This document shows positions 7,177-13,669 of a stretch of 13,796 nucleotides of DNA, piece by piece. The position numbers were made by a program, and so were the translations under genes. The stretch comes from CAVAVT01 sp963592185 (lineage in GTDB: Bacteria > Bacillota > Negativicutes > Selenomonadales > Selenomonadaceae): assembly GCA_963592185.1 (NCBI GenBank), contig CAVAVT010000039.1:1-13796 (forward strand), in the 5' to 3' direction. Numbering within the stretch: the stretch's first letter is position 1; each line of letters starts with the position of its first letter. The notes under the pieces are model-generated. The model saw only the letters and a program-made list of their open reading frames with translations, was not told the DNA's origin and did not search any database.

Positions 7177-8517
7177 TTAATTTTTCCCCCGGACACGAAT
7201 TGCATTTGCATGGGCCTGTAGACCTTCCGCCTCAGCAAGTCTTATAACATCATCCCCCACATCCATAAGGGCTGGCTGTGTGTAAGAAATAATGCTTGTA
7301 CGCTTCATAAAGGTTTCAACATTCAATACGGAATAGTATCTAGCTGTTCCTCCTGTAGGAAGAACATGGTTAGGTCCAGCAAAATAATCTCCCAAAGGCT
7401 CCGGTGAATATGCCCCAAGGAACACAGCACCTGCATGACGGACATATGGAAGCAGTTTAAATGGCTCCTTTGTGAGAAGCTCCATATGCTCCGGAGCTGA
7501 TACATTGGCAAATTCCACAGCCTGCATTATGTCGTCAGCCACGATAATAAGGCCGTTATTATCCAAGGACGCCCGGGCGATTTCCTGTCTAGGAAGCTGG
7601 GCAAGCTGTTTTTCCACTTCTTTTTCCAATTTATCAGCCAGTTCCTGGGAATCTGTGATAACGATGCTGGATGCCAGCATGTCATGCTCTGCCTGGCTGA
7701 GCATATCTGCAGCAGTGTATACCGGGTCGGCGGATTCGTCTGCCACAATCAGTATCTCGCTGGGACCAGCAAGCATATCAATATCCACATGGCCATACAC
7801 GGCCTTTTTTGCCAGGGTAACAAATATGTTTCCAGGACCTGTGATTTTATCTACTCTGGGGATTGTTTCAGTACCAAAAGCCATGGCAGCTATGGCCTGT
7901 GCTCCGCCAATCTTATAGATTTTTGATACACCGGCAAGCTTTGCAGCCACTAAAACATAGGGATTGATTTTTCCATTTTTAGGAGGAACCATCATGATGA
8001 TTTCACCAACACCAGCTACGGATGCCGGAACAGCATTCATAAGAACTGATGACGGATATGCCGCAGTTCCTCCAGGAACATATATGCCTACTCTATCCAA
8101 TGGAATTACGGACTGTCCAAGGATGGATCCTTTTTCACGATAGGTAATCCATGAATTTGGCTTTTGCTCCTGATGATACTTGCGTATATTTTCAGCAGCA
8201 CGTCTAAGGGATTCTACAATGCTTGAATCTGCTTCTTTTTCAGCTGCAGCATATTCCTCTTCAGACACGAGAAAATCTTCCGGAGAGAATTCAGTACGAT
8301 CTATAAGCTTTGTATACTTGATTACAGCCGCATCGCCCTCATGACGCACATCCTCAACAATTTTTTCTACAATTTGAGCAGCGGTAAGGTCTGCGCCAAA
8401 AAGCTTTTTGTTTGCTTCTCTAATCTTTGGGTTCAGCTCCACCTGGTCAAAGGCTGCTTTTTTAAGCAGTCCCTCAACAGCTGCTGTACCTATATCTTTA
8501 GCTTTAACGATTTTCAT
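7177..8517 (-). CDS. hisD: Histidinol dehydrogenase HisD
   Basis: HisD is a Zn enzyme that oxidises histidinol to histidine in two NAD-dependent steps, the last of the pathway. The 446-aa product is slightly longer than the E. coli enzyme. Zn ligands by family alignment are Gln275 and His278 (SQAEHD), Asp377 (GDYFAGPNH) and His436 (LQAHANAI). The catalytic Glu343-His344 pair is in APEHMELL. KITGPGN (224-230) and DMLAGPSE (247-254) are also present. The ATG at 8517 follows AAGGAAG with normal spacing. A 52-bp gap separates it from hisG. Confidence 0.97.
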   Translation of the reverse strand: MKIVKAKDIGTAAVEGLLKKAAFDQVELNPKIREANKKLFGADLTAAQIVEKIVEDVRHEGDAAVIKYTKLIDRTEFSPEDFLVSEEEYAAAEKEADSSIVESLRRAAENIRKYHQEQKPNSWITYREKGSILGQSVIPLDRVGIYVPGGTAAYPSSVLMNAVPASVAGVGEIIMMVPPKNGKINPYVLVAAKLAGVSKIYKIGGAQAIAAMAFGTETIPRVDKITGPGNIFVTLAKKAVYGHVDIDMLAGPSEILIVADESADPVYTAADMLSQAEHDMLASSIVITDSQELADKLEKEVEKQLAQLPRQEIARASLDNNGLIIVADDIMQAVEFANVSAPEHMELLTKEPFKLLPYVRHAGAVFLGAYSPEPLGDYFAGPNHVLPTGGTARYYSVLNVETFMKRTSIISYTQPALMDVGDDVIRLAEAEGLQAHANAIRVRGKN

Positions 8518-8569
8518 ACCGATTCTTCCTTCCTAACTATATGCCCGCAAATATCCAGAAAATAATTTA

Positions 8570-9226
8570 TTAGTTTTTGGCAACTAATGGGCGAAGCTCC
8601 TCTACAAGCTTGTGTATTCTATCAAATTTAAGTTTAAAGCTTACACGGTTGGCAATTAATCTTGCTGAAGCATCCATGATATATGCGATTTCCTCAAGAT
8701 TATTTTCCTTAAGGGTTGTTCCGGTTTCCACTATATCAACAATGCTGTCAGAAAGTCCAACGATTGGACCAAGCTCTATGGAGCCGTTCAGCTTAATATA
8801 TTCCATCTGCATTCCCTTGCTGTTGAAAAAACGTTCAGCAATGTGTGGGAATTTAGTTGCAACTCTGGTATGTGTGTAATCTGTAAGTTTTGGGCGGCGC
8901 TCATCTCTAGCCACAGCCATCATCAAATGGCATCGTCCAAATCCTAAATCCAAAAGCTCATATACATCCTTCTCAGACTCAAGAAGTACATCCTTGCCTA
9001 TAATTCCAATATCAGCTGCCCCATATTCCACATATGTAGGAACATCTGAAGTCTTTGATATTATAAATCTTATCTTTTTTTCTTCGTTAGTAATAACAAG
9101 TTTACGGGATTTCTCTGAAAGCCCCTCCGCTGTGAATCCAACCTTTGACAAGAGGTCAGCGGAAATACCAAACAGCTTTCCCTTTGGAAGTGCTATTGTC
9201 AGATAGTCCATTTCATTTTTATCCAT
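8570..9226 (-). CDS. hisG: ATP phosphoribosyltransferase catalytic subunit, short form HisG
   Basis: HisG joins ATP and PRPP to make PR-ATP, the committed and feedback-controlled step. At 218 aa this is the short form. It has the two periplasmic-binding-like lobes, with LTIALPKGKL near the N-terminus and the PRPP loop DIVETGTTLKENNL at about 164-177, but lacks the C-terminal ACT-like regulatory domain. It therefore needs HisZ, encoded upstream in the same cluster, to form the hetero-octamer and sense histidine. The ATG at 9226 has GGAGG at 9234-9238 (7 bp away). A later ATG at 9211 lacks a site. It has its own promoter and a leader hairpin. Confidence 0.97.
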   Translation of the reverse strand: MDKNEMDYLTIALPKGKLFGISADLLSKVGFTAEGLSEKSRKLVITNEEKKIRFIISKTSDVPTYVEYGAADIGIIGKDVLLESEKDVYELLDLGFGRCHLMMAVARDERRPKLTDYTHTRVATKFPHIAERFFNSKGMQMEYIKLNGSIELGPIVGLSDSIVDIVETGTTLKENNLEEIAYIMDASARLIANRVSFKLKFDRIHKLVEELRPLVAKN

Positions 9227-9245
9227 TAAAAGTCCTCCACTATTT

Positions 9246-9279
9246 ACATGAACACTTTAGTATGATAAAGCATTCATAT
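9246..9279 (-). promoter_or_regulatory. hisG leader stem-loop directly before the ribosome binding site
   Basis: Arms 9266-9279 and 9246-9259 form a 14-bp stem with a 6-nt loop in the minus-strand RNA. Three of the pairs are G.U wobbles, while the plus strand has A.C mismatches there, so the pairing favours the hisG-sense transcript. The stem starts at about the +1 predicted from the promoter at 9287-9315 and ends about 8 nt before the GGAGG of hisG. It may be a 5' stabilising hairpin, a translational control element or an imperfect DNA operator at the start site. It has no T tract and is not a terminator. Confidence 0.6.
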
Positions 9280-9286
9280 GTCTGCT

Positions 9287-9315
9287 ATGCTAACACAATT
9301 TTATCGTCCAGTCAA
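9287..9315 (-). promoter_or_regulatory. Internal sigma-A-type promoter for hisG and downstream genes
   Basis: On the minus strand TTGACT (9310-9315) is followed by a 17-bp spacer and TAGCAT (9287-9292). TTGTG lies just before the -10. It sits in the 116-bp gap between the HD gene and hisG, so hisG-hisIE could be transcribed independently of yerC-hisZ-HD. The call rests on hexamer match and spacing. Confidence 0.65.
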
Positions 9316-9342
9316 TACACACGCTGTAAACCAGTATACAGA

Positions 9343-9897
9343 TTAGTTCATACTATCCGCTTTCCGTAAAATGCGCAATTCTATAGGATCATCTCTGCGT
9401 TCCAGACGATGATGTCTTGCAATAATTGACGCTTCTCTCTCCATTTGAAGTGTACTAAGCATCGCAGCACCGATTGTGCCATGATTTTTGTATATAAAAA
9501 ACACGTGTGCAAAATGCTTTTTTATAGGATGCATGTCTATGGAACATTTTTTTGAAAGGCGCAATGCATACTTTGGTATAAATTTATATGCCAAAACAGC
9601 CCAAACTTTATCAAAAAGCCCCATATCACCCTTTTTTCTGCCAATATCATGAAGAAGACAGCATCTCATAAGAAAATTCATATCCATATTTAAGTCAACA
9701 TATGATTCTTCTGCTAATTTTTTTGCTGTATAGGCAACTCGAAGGCTGTGTACCTGGTCAATTCTGTTCATTCCGTAATACAGCTCCAACAAGATTTCAT
9801 CCTTTATATATTTTCTTACAAATCTTGCTTCTTCCAAGGTTTCACTTGTCAGTTCAGAATGAACGCCTCGAACAAACTGCATTATACGTTTAATCAT
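9343..9897 (-). CDS. HD-domain metal-dependent phosphohydrolase inside the his cluster, function unknown
   Basis: The 184-aa cytosolic protein carries the HD-superfamily metal site: H50 (QVHSLRVAYTAKKLAEE), H83-D84 (LLHDIGR, an HDIG-type motif), H139 (NHGTIGAAML), H162/H163 (IIARHH) and D181 (ILRKADSMN). The H...HD...H...H...D pattern resembles YqeK-like and other HDIG proteins with a two-metal centre. Such enzymes cleave phosphate esters of nucleotides or small molecules. Its ATG overlaps the hisZ stop (ATGA), so it is translationally coupled to hisZ, and hisG follows after 116 bp. The cluster lacks histidinol-phosphate phosphatase, so this is a candidate. Hydrolysis of a nucleotide that controls HisG-HisZ, or an unrelated role, is equally open. 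The HD fold is confident; the substrate is not. Confidence 0.85.
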   Translation of the reverse strand: MIKRIMQFVRGVHSELTSETLEEARFVRKYIKDEILLELYYGMNRIDQVHSLRVAYTAKKLAEESYVDLNMDMNFLMRCCLLHDIGRKKGDMGLFDKVWAVLAYKFIPKYALRLSKKCSIDMHPIKKHFAHVFFIYKNHGTIGAAMLSTLQMEREASIIARHHRLERRDDPIELRILRKADSMN

Positions 9898-11087
9898 TTT
9901 TCTAACCCAATATATACAAGCTGGCTAAAGCCCTTGCTATTGCGATATTCCTCGGCAGCTGTCTTTGACTGAGGGCTAAGGGCAAGCTCCACTGAGAGTC
10001 CTTCTTCACGAAGCTCCATAACCTTTTTTATAGCCGCTTCAGCCTGTCCAGCTTCATAGGATACATATACATCTTTATTCAAAGCTGGTTTTGTCAGTCC
10101 CTGACGTTCCAAGGCAAGCATGATACGCTCAATGCCTATGGCAAATCCGGTTGCAGGACAGGATGTTCCGAAATTTGAAAGCATACGGTCATATCTTCCG
10201 CCACCGCATAGTGGGAATCCAAGTCCCGGGGTATATACCTCAAATACCACTCCGGTATAATAGCTGCTGTCCCTGACAATACCAAGGTCAAAGGTTACAT
10301 ATTCATCTACACCGTATACCTTAAGCAGACGCTGGATTTCGCACAGATTGTCCAATGCTCTGCGGCACTGTTCATTCAATGCCATTCCATAGGCTTTTTT
10401 TAGCATCTCCTCGCCGCCATGAAGCAATGGCAGTTCCTTCAAAATAGACTTTGCATTTACAGGAAGATCTGATGTCTCGACTATATTGTCAATGCTCACC
10501 AAATCCCTATTTTCCAAAGCTGACTTGTAGGCTTCCTGAGTCTCTTCGGAAAATTTAAACTGCTGCATAAGGCCTTCGATAAATTCAATCTGACCAATGC
10601 ATACCAGGAAATTTTTGAGTCCTGATTTTTTCATTCCTTCAACAGCCAAAGCAATGATTTCAGCATCCGCTGCAGCCTCGCTGCTTCCTACCAGCTCAAC
10701 ACCAGCCTGGTAAAACTCACACTGTCTTCCGGTCTGGCTCTGCTCGTAGCGATACACATTACTTATATAGGAAAGCTTCAGAGGAAGTATTTCATCCATA
10801 AAACGACTGGCAACAACACGGGAGATAGGCGTGGTCATCTCGTGTCTCAACGCCAAAGTATGGTTTGTCTTGTCAAAAAGCTTGAACATGTGGTCTTCAA
10901 TGCTTTTTCCATTGCCCAGGGTCAAGGTATCCAAATATTCGATTGTAGGCGTTACAATTTCATCGTAGCCCCAGTGGGAAAAGATATCTGCCAGCTTAGT
11001 TTCAATAATTCTTTTCTCTGCTGCCTCCTCAGGAAGAAAATCCCGAGTGCCATATGGTATCTCTAAAACAAAATCATCCTTTTGCAT
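9894..11087 (-). CDS. hisZ: ATP phosphoribosyltransferase regulatory subunit HisZ
   Basis: HisZ is a catalytically inert paralogue of histidyl-tRNA synthetase that binds HisG-short and confers activity and histidine feedback. The 397-aa protein keeps the class-II core: PYGTRDFLPEEA (11-22), a motif-2-like region (VYRYEQSQTGRQCEFYQAGVE, about 111-131), CGGGRYD (294-300) and ATGFAIGIERI (312-322). It ends with a small HisRS-like C-terminal region (about 335-397). HisZ rather than HisS is favoured by the his cluster, the presence of a short HisG and divergence of the histidine-binding motifs. AAGGGA lies about 10 nt before the ATG at 11087. It follows yerC after 45 bp and overlaps the HD gene by 4 bp. 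Confidence 0.93.
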   Translation of the reverse strand: MQKDDFVLEIPYGTRDFLPEEAAEKRIIETKLADIFSHWGYDEIVTPTIEYLDTLTLGNGKSIEDHMFKLFDKTNHTLALRHEMTTPISRVVASRFMDEILPLKLSYISNVYRYEQSQTGRQCEFYQAGVELVGSSEAAADAEIIALAVEGMKKSGLKNFLVCIGQIEFIEGLMQQFKFSEETQEAYKSALENRDLVSIDNIVETSDLPVNAKSILKELPLLHGGEEMLKKAYGMALNEQCRRALDNLCEIQRLLKVYGVDEYVTFDLGIVRDSSYYTGVVFEVYTPGLGFPLCGGGRYDRMLSNFGTSCPATGFAIGIERIMLALERQGLTKPALNKDVYVSYEAGQAEAAIKKVMELREEGLSVELALSPQSKTAAEEYRNSKGFSQLVYIGLEK

Positions 11088-11132
11088 TTAACTAGTCCCT
11101 TCTATTAAGAATATTACTATTATGATTACAGT

Positions 11133-11432
11133 TTATTTACGCTTTCTCTTGAGCCTGTTAAGTACAACATTATAACCATCAGCACCATAATTAAGGCAAC
11201 GCTTTACCCTGCTGATGGTTGCTGTGCTGGCTCCAGTGCGATCAACAATATCATCATAAGTATGACCATCCTTGAGCATACGTGCGACTTCCAGTCTTTG
11301 CGACAGTGCTTTCAGCTCGCTTACCGTGCAGATATCTTCAAAAAACTGATAGCATTCTTCCAAATTATGCAAGGCGAGAACAGCATCGCAAAGCTGATCA
11401 TTCAATTCATCCTTTATCTTAGGATTTACCAC
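11133..11432 (-). CDS. yerC: YerC/YecD-family TrpR-like repressor, probable histidine regulator (HisR-like)
   Basis: This 99-aa TrpR-superfamily protein is all-helical. Its helix-turn-helix lies at about 58-80 (YDDIVDRTGASTATISRVKRCL), followed by the YerC-typical NYGADGY and a basic tail KRKRK. In Firmicutes, TrpR-family members of this type have been proposed as regulators of histidine biosynthesis genes. Its place as first gene of this cluster agrees, and no T-box is present as an alternative. The start is GTG at 11432, preceded by AGGTGG about 6-7 nt upstream; no in-frame ATG exists nearby. It has a good promoter at 11493-11520, and hisZ follows after 45 bp. The family call is strong; the histidine role is inferred from context. 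Confidence 0.9.
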   Translation of the reverse strand: MVNPKIKDELNDQLCDAVLALHNLEECYQFFEDICTVSELKALSQRLEVARMLKDGHTYDDIVDRTGASTATISRVKRCLNYGADGYNVVLNRLKRKRK

Positions 11433-11457
11433 AATAACACCACCTGTAATCTATATT

Positions 11458-11473
11458 TTCTTTACTTCTTTAC
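11458..11473. repeat. Two tandem 8-bp repeats in the yerC leader
   Basis: TTCTTTAC occurs twice head-to-tail (11458-11465 and 11466-11473), followed by a partial TT. It lies in the 5' leader of yerC, between the predicted +1 (about 11486) and the ribosome binding site. It could be a direct-repeat regulatory site or chance in AT-rich sequence. Confidence 0.4.
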
Positions 11474-11492
11474 TTAACGAAAATGTAGTTTA

Positions 11493-11520
11493 ATTATAGC
11501 ACAATAATACAAAGATTCAA
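11493..11520 (-). promoter_or_regulatory. yerC (his cluster) promoter
   Basis: On the minus strand TTGAAT (11515-11520) and a consensus TATAAT (11493-11498) are separated by 16 bp. TTGTG lies just upstream of the -10. The predicted start is near 11486, giving a leader of about 54 nt. It lies between the pepD terminator and yerC, marking the beginning of the his transcription unit. The 172-bp gap holding this promoter has no other gene. Confidence 0.72.
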
Positions 11521-11550
11521 CCCGTTTTACTTTATTATTTTAAAGAAATA

Positions 11551-11589
11551 AAATACCGCAGTATCTACGTAATTAATACTGCGGTATTT
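11551..11589 (-). terminator. Intrinsic terminator after pepD
   Basis: AAATACCGCAGTAT (11551-11564) and ATACTGCGGTATTT (11576-11589) form a perfect 14-bp stem with an 11-nt loop, 15 bp after the pepD stop. On the minus strand the stem runs into a T-rich tail (TTTTATTTCTTT). It separates pepD from the yerC/his transcription unit. Confidence 0.85.
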
Positions 11590-11604
11590 CGTATTCATAA
11601 ATTA

Positions 11605-13062
11605 TTAAGCTTTCTTCAAATCTGCAATGCGCTCCAATACTCCGGAAATAAGTTTGTATGCCAGAACGATGGATTCCAGCTCAACACGCTCATCAGAGCT
11701 ATGGATATCATAGGTATTTACACCGATGGAAAGTATATCAAGCTGTGGAGCCTGGTTGATAAAGTATCCGCATTCAAGGCCTGCATGAAGGGTATCAACC
11801 TTTAAATCCTTTCCGGTAATGCCTTTAAATACATCCTGTGCAATAGGAACTATTTTGCTGTGATGGTTTCTAGCCCATGCCGGTGAAAATTCTCCACATT
11901 CTACGTTAAATCCAGAAAGGAATCCTACAGCCTTTACTGTATTGCAGAACTCAACGAGCTTTCCTCTAAAGGATGAACGTGGGAAATAAAGCATAGTAAC
12001 CTTATTTCCATCTGTCTTAATAACTCCCAGATTTGCTGAAGACTCAACGTGATCAGAAAGCCCAAGCTCCATTGCATGTACTCCAGAGTGAAGTGCTGTC
12101 AGTACAGCCACAAGCTTTTTAGTGTCTTGGATTGAAAATATCTGTCCAGTTACAGATGTTTTTTCCACTCCGCATACAGCGTCTTTTTCTAAATCTCCAT
12201 AAATACTAATAAAACGCTCCTGTTCCTTGGATACCGCATCCTGAATCTGAGCCTCAGCGGCATCGGTTACTATTGTAACCGCAGCATCTGCCGGAATAGC
12301 ATTGGGCACCTTTCCGCCGGATATGCTGGCAATTCTATACTCCACTCCAGCCTCAATTAGACGGCTCAGTATAGCTGCAACATGCTTAATTGCATTGGCA
12401 TGATTGTCATTGATACATACCCCGGAATGACCGCCAAGGAAGTGATGTGCAGAAATAACGTAAGCATTTGCATTACCTACTTCTTCAGTTTCCATTTCCT
12501 TGTACAAAGTGATGGTAACTGAACCTGCGCTGCCTACAACAATCTCCTCACTGCTTTCACTGTCACAGTTAATTACAAAATCAGCGGAGGTAAGATGTTT
12601 TTTATCCAGCTTTGTTGCGCCAGTCATACCGGATTCCTCATCAACAGTAACGATTATGCGGATTGGGCCATGCTTCTTTGTTTTAATAGCTGAATAAACA
12701 GCTACAGCTACTCCCATACCGTCATCTGCACCGAGGCTTGTACCCTCAGCTTCAAGATACTTCTCCCCTCGAACAAGCTTAATGGGATCCTTTAATGGAT
12801 CGTAGGAATATCCTGGAGCAGCAACGCAGACCATATCCATATGTCCCTGAAGAATTGTTACAGGAGCTGCTTCACAGCCTTCAGTTGCCGGCAAATCAGC
12901 GATGATATTGAAGTATTCGTCCTGAACAACGCTGAAGCCAAGCTCTGTCAGGTGCTGCTTTAAAAAATTACTGATGGCTTCCTCATGCTGTGAAGGACGG
13001 GGAATTGCCGCATAAAGGGCAAATTCATCCACAACATCATTGATTATATCTAAGTTTTCCAT
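11605..13062 (-). CDS. pepD: Aminoacyl-histidine dipeptidase PepD (M20 family)
   Basis: PepD is a cytosolic di-zinc M20 peptidase that hydrolyses Xaa-His dipeptides (carnosinase-like) and some other dipeptides. With the ATG at 13062 it is 485 aa, matching the family. Metal and catalytic residues visible are H74 and D76 (LQGHMDMV), D113 (LGADDGMG), E142/E143 (VDEESGMTG), D167 (NCDSE) and a C-terminal His in NTYDIHSSDERVE. A lid domain interrupts the catalytic domain. The frame extends to 13095, but GAAAGAGGAC lies inside that extension 8 nt before ATG 13062, and MENLDIINDV is a typical start. It may be read from sepF or its own promoter; none is clear. It lies beside the histidine genes but is separated from them by a terminator. 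Confidence 0.94.
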   Translation of the reverse strand: MENLDIINDVVDEFALYAAIPRPSQHEEAISNFLKQHLTELGFSVVQDEYFNIIADLPATEGCEAAPVTILQGHMDMVCVAAPGYSYDPLKDPIKLVRGEKYLEAEGTSLGADDGMGVAVAVYSAIKTKKHGPIRIIVTVDEESGMTGATKLDKKHLTSADFVINCDSESSEEIVVGSAGSVTITLYKEMETEEVGNANAYVISAHHFLGGHSGVCINDNHANAIKHVAAILSRLIEAGVEYRIASISGGKVPNAIPADAAVTIVTDAAEAQIQDAVSKEQERFISIYGDLEKDAVCGVEKTSVTGQIFSIQDTKKLVAVLTALHSGVHAMELGLSDHVESSANLGVIKTDGNKVTMLYFPRSSFRGKLVEFCNTVKAVGFLSGFNVECGEFSPAWARNHHSKIVPIAQDVFKGITGKDLKVDTLHAGLECGYFINQAPQLDILSIGVNTYDIHSSDERVELESIVLAYKLISGVLERIADLKKA

Positions 13063-13102
13063 ATTAAATAGTCCTCTTTCCATAATTCTTTTCAATACAA
13101 AA

Positions 13103-13147
13103 CAAAGCAGAAAGTACCTATAAAAACACGTGGTACAATCTGCTTTG
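13103..13147 (-). terminator. Imperfect hairpin after sepF, possible weak terminator
   Basis: CAAAGCAGA and TCTGCTTTG (9 bp) enclose a 2x2 mismatch and then GTACC/GGTAC, forming a long imperfect stem 22 bp after the sepF stop. On the minus strand the 3' arm runs into TTTGTTTTGT, a modest T-rich tail. It probably reduces read-through into pepD rather than blocking it. Confidence 0.55.
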
Positions 13148-13168
13148 CAAAATTTCCATGATTAGTTA

Positions 13169-13654
13169 TTAATAAATATTTTCCTGTGCATCAACTCCGG
13201 AAATATCTACACCATTTGGAACATAGAGAACCATAGTTTCAGAAATTCTGCGTACATCACCATCGAGAACGTAACATACACCATTCAAGAAATCACAAAT
13301 TCTACGCTGCTCTGGAGCTTCTACCTTTTCATAGTTTACAATGCACGCCTTGTTCTCTTTAAGGCCATCAGCTACACTACGGACCTGGTCAAAATCCTGA
13401 GGTACGTGAATATCTATGGACATCTCCTGTACCTTAGTAGTGTGAACTGTAAGCTTAGGACGATTGTTCTGTACAGTACTTGCTGTCATGCCAGCAGCAA
13501 AAGCAGCTGCTGCAGCAGGAGCTGCATAAACAGGAGAGCCATTGGCTACCTGATATGTGTCCGCTTCCTCCTCTGCTGTCATCTCTTCTTCAGTTTCAAC
13601 ATACTCTTCCTCTTCCGGCATAAGGATATTTGTCAATTTTTCAACCAAGTTCAC
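13169..13654 (-). CDS. sepF: Cell division protein SepF
   Basis: SepF tethers FtsZ filaments to the membrane and aligns them during septation. With the GTG start at 13654 it is 161 aa: an N-terminal amphipathic membrane-binding helix (1-12, VNLVEKLTNILM), a very acidic linker (13-31), an Ala/Pro-rich stretch (44-58), then the SepF (DUF552) core at about 67-152 with DFLNGVCYVLDGDVRRI and VPNGVDISG. The frame opens at ATG 13669, but that ATG has no ribosome binding site and the GGAGG directly after it is ideally spaced (8 nt) for GTG 13654. This also places the amphipathic helix at the very N-terminus, where the family has it. It is the first minus-strand gene in the window; anything upstream lies beyond the edge. 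Confidence 0.93.
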   Translation of the reverse strand: MNLVEKLTNILMPEEEEYVETEEEMTAEEEADTYQVANGSPVYAAPAAAAAFAAGMTASTVQNNRPKLTVHTTKVQEMSIDIHVPQDFDQVRSVADGLKENKACIVNYEKVEAPEQRRICDFLNGVCYVLDGDVRRISETMVLYVPNGVDISGVDAQENIY

Positions 13655-13669
13655 GCCGTCCGCCTCCAT

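Noticed and set aside
9316..9342. Terminator between the HD gene and hisG
   Set aside because: CTGTA...TACAG gives only a 5-bp stem with no T tract, too weak to call.
9894..11087. Histidyl-tRNA synthetase (HisS) as the identity of the class-II synthetase-like gene
   Set aside because: A regulatory-subunit-dependent short HisG is in the same operon and the histidine-site motifs are diverged, so HisZ is the better call. A separate hisS elsewhere would confirm it.
11433..11604. T-box or histidine attenuator leader before the his cluster
   Set aside because: No long structured leader, no run of His codons and no antiterminator/terminator pair is present. The only strong hairpin here is placed as the pepD terminator.
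13655..13669. SepF start at ATG 13669
   Set aside because: No ribosome binding site precedes it, whereas the GGAGG right after it is ideally placed for GTG 13654, which puts the amphipathic helix at the N-terminus.
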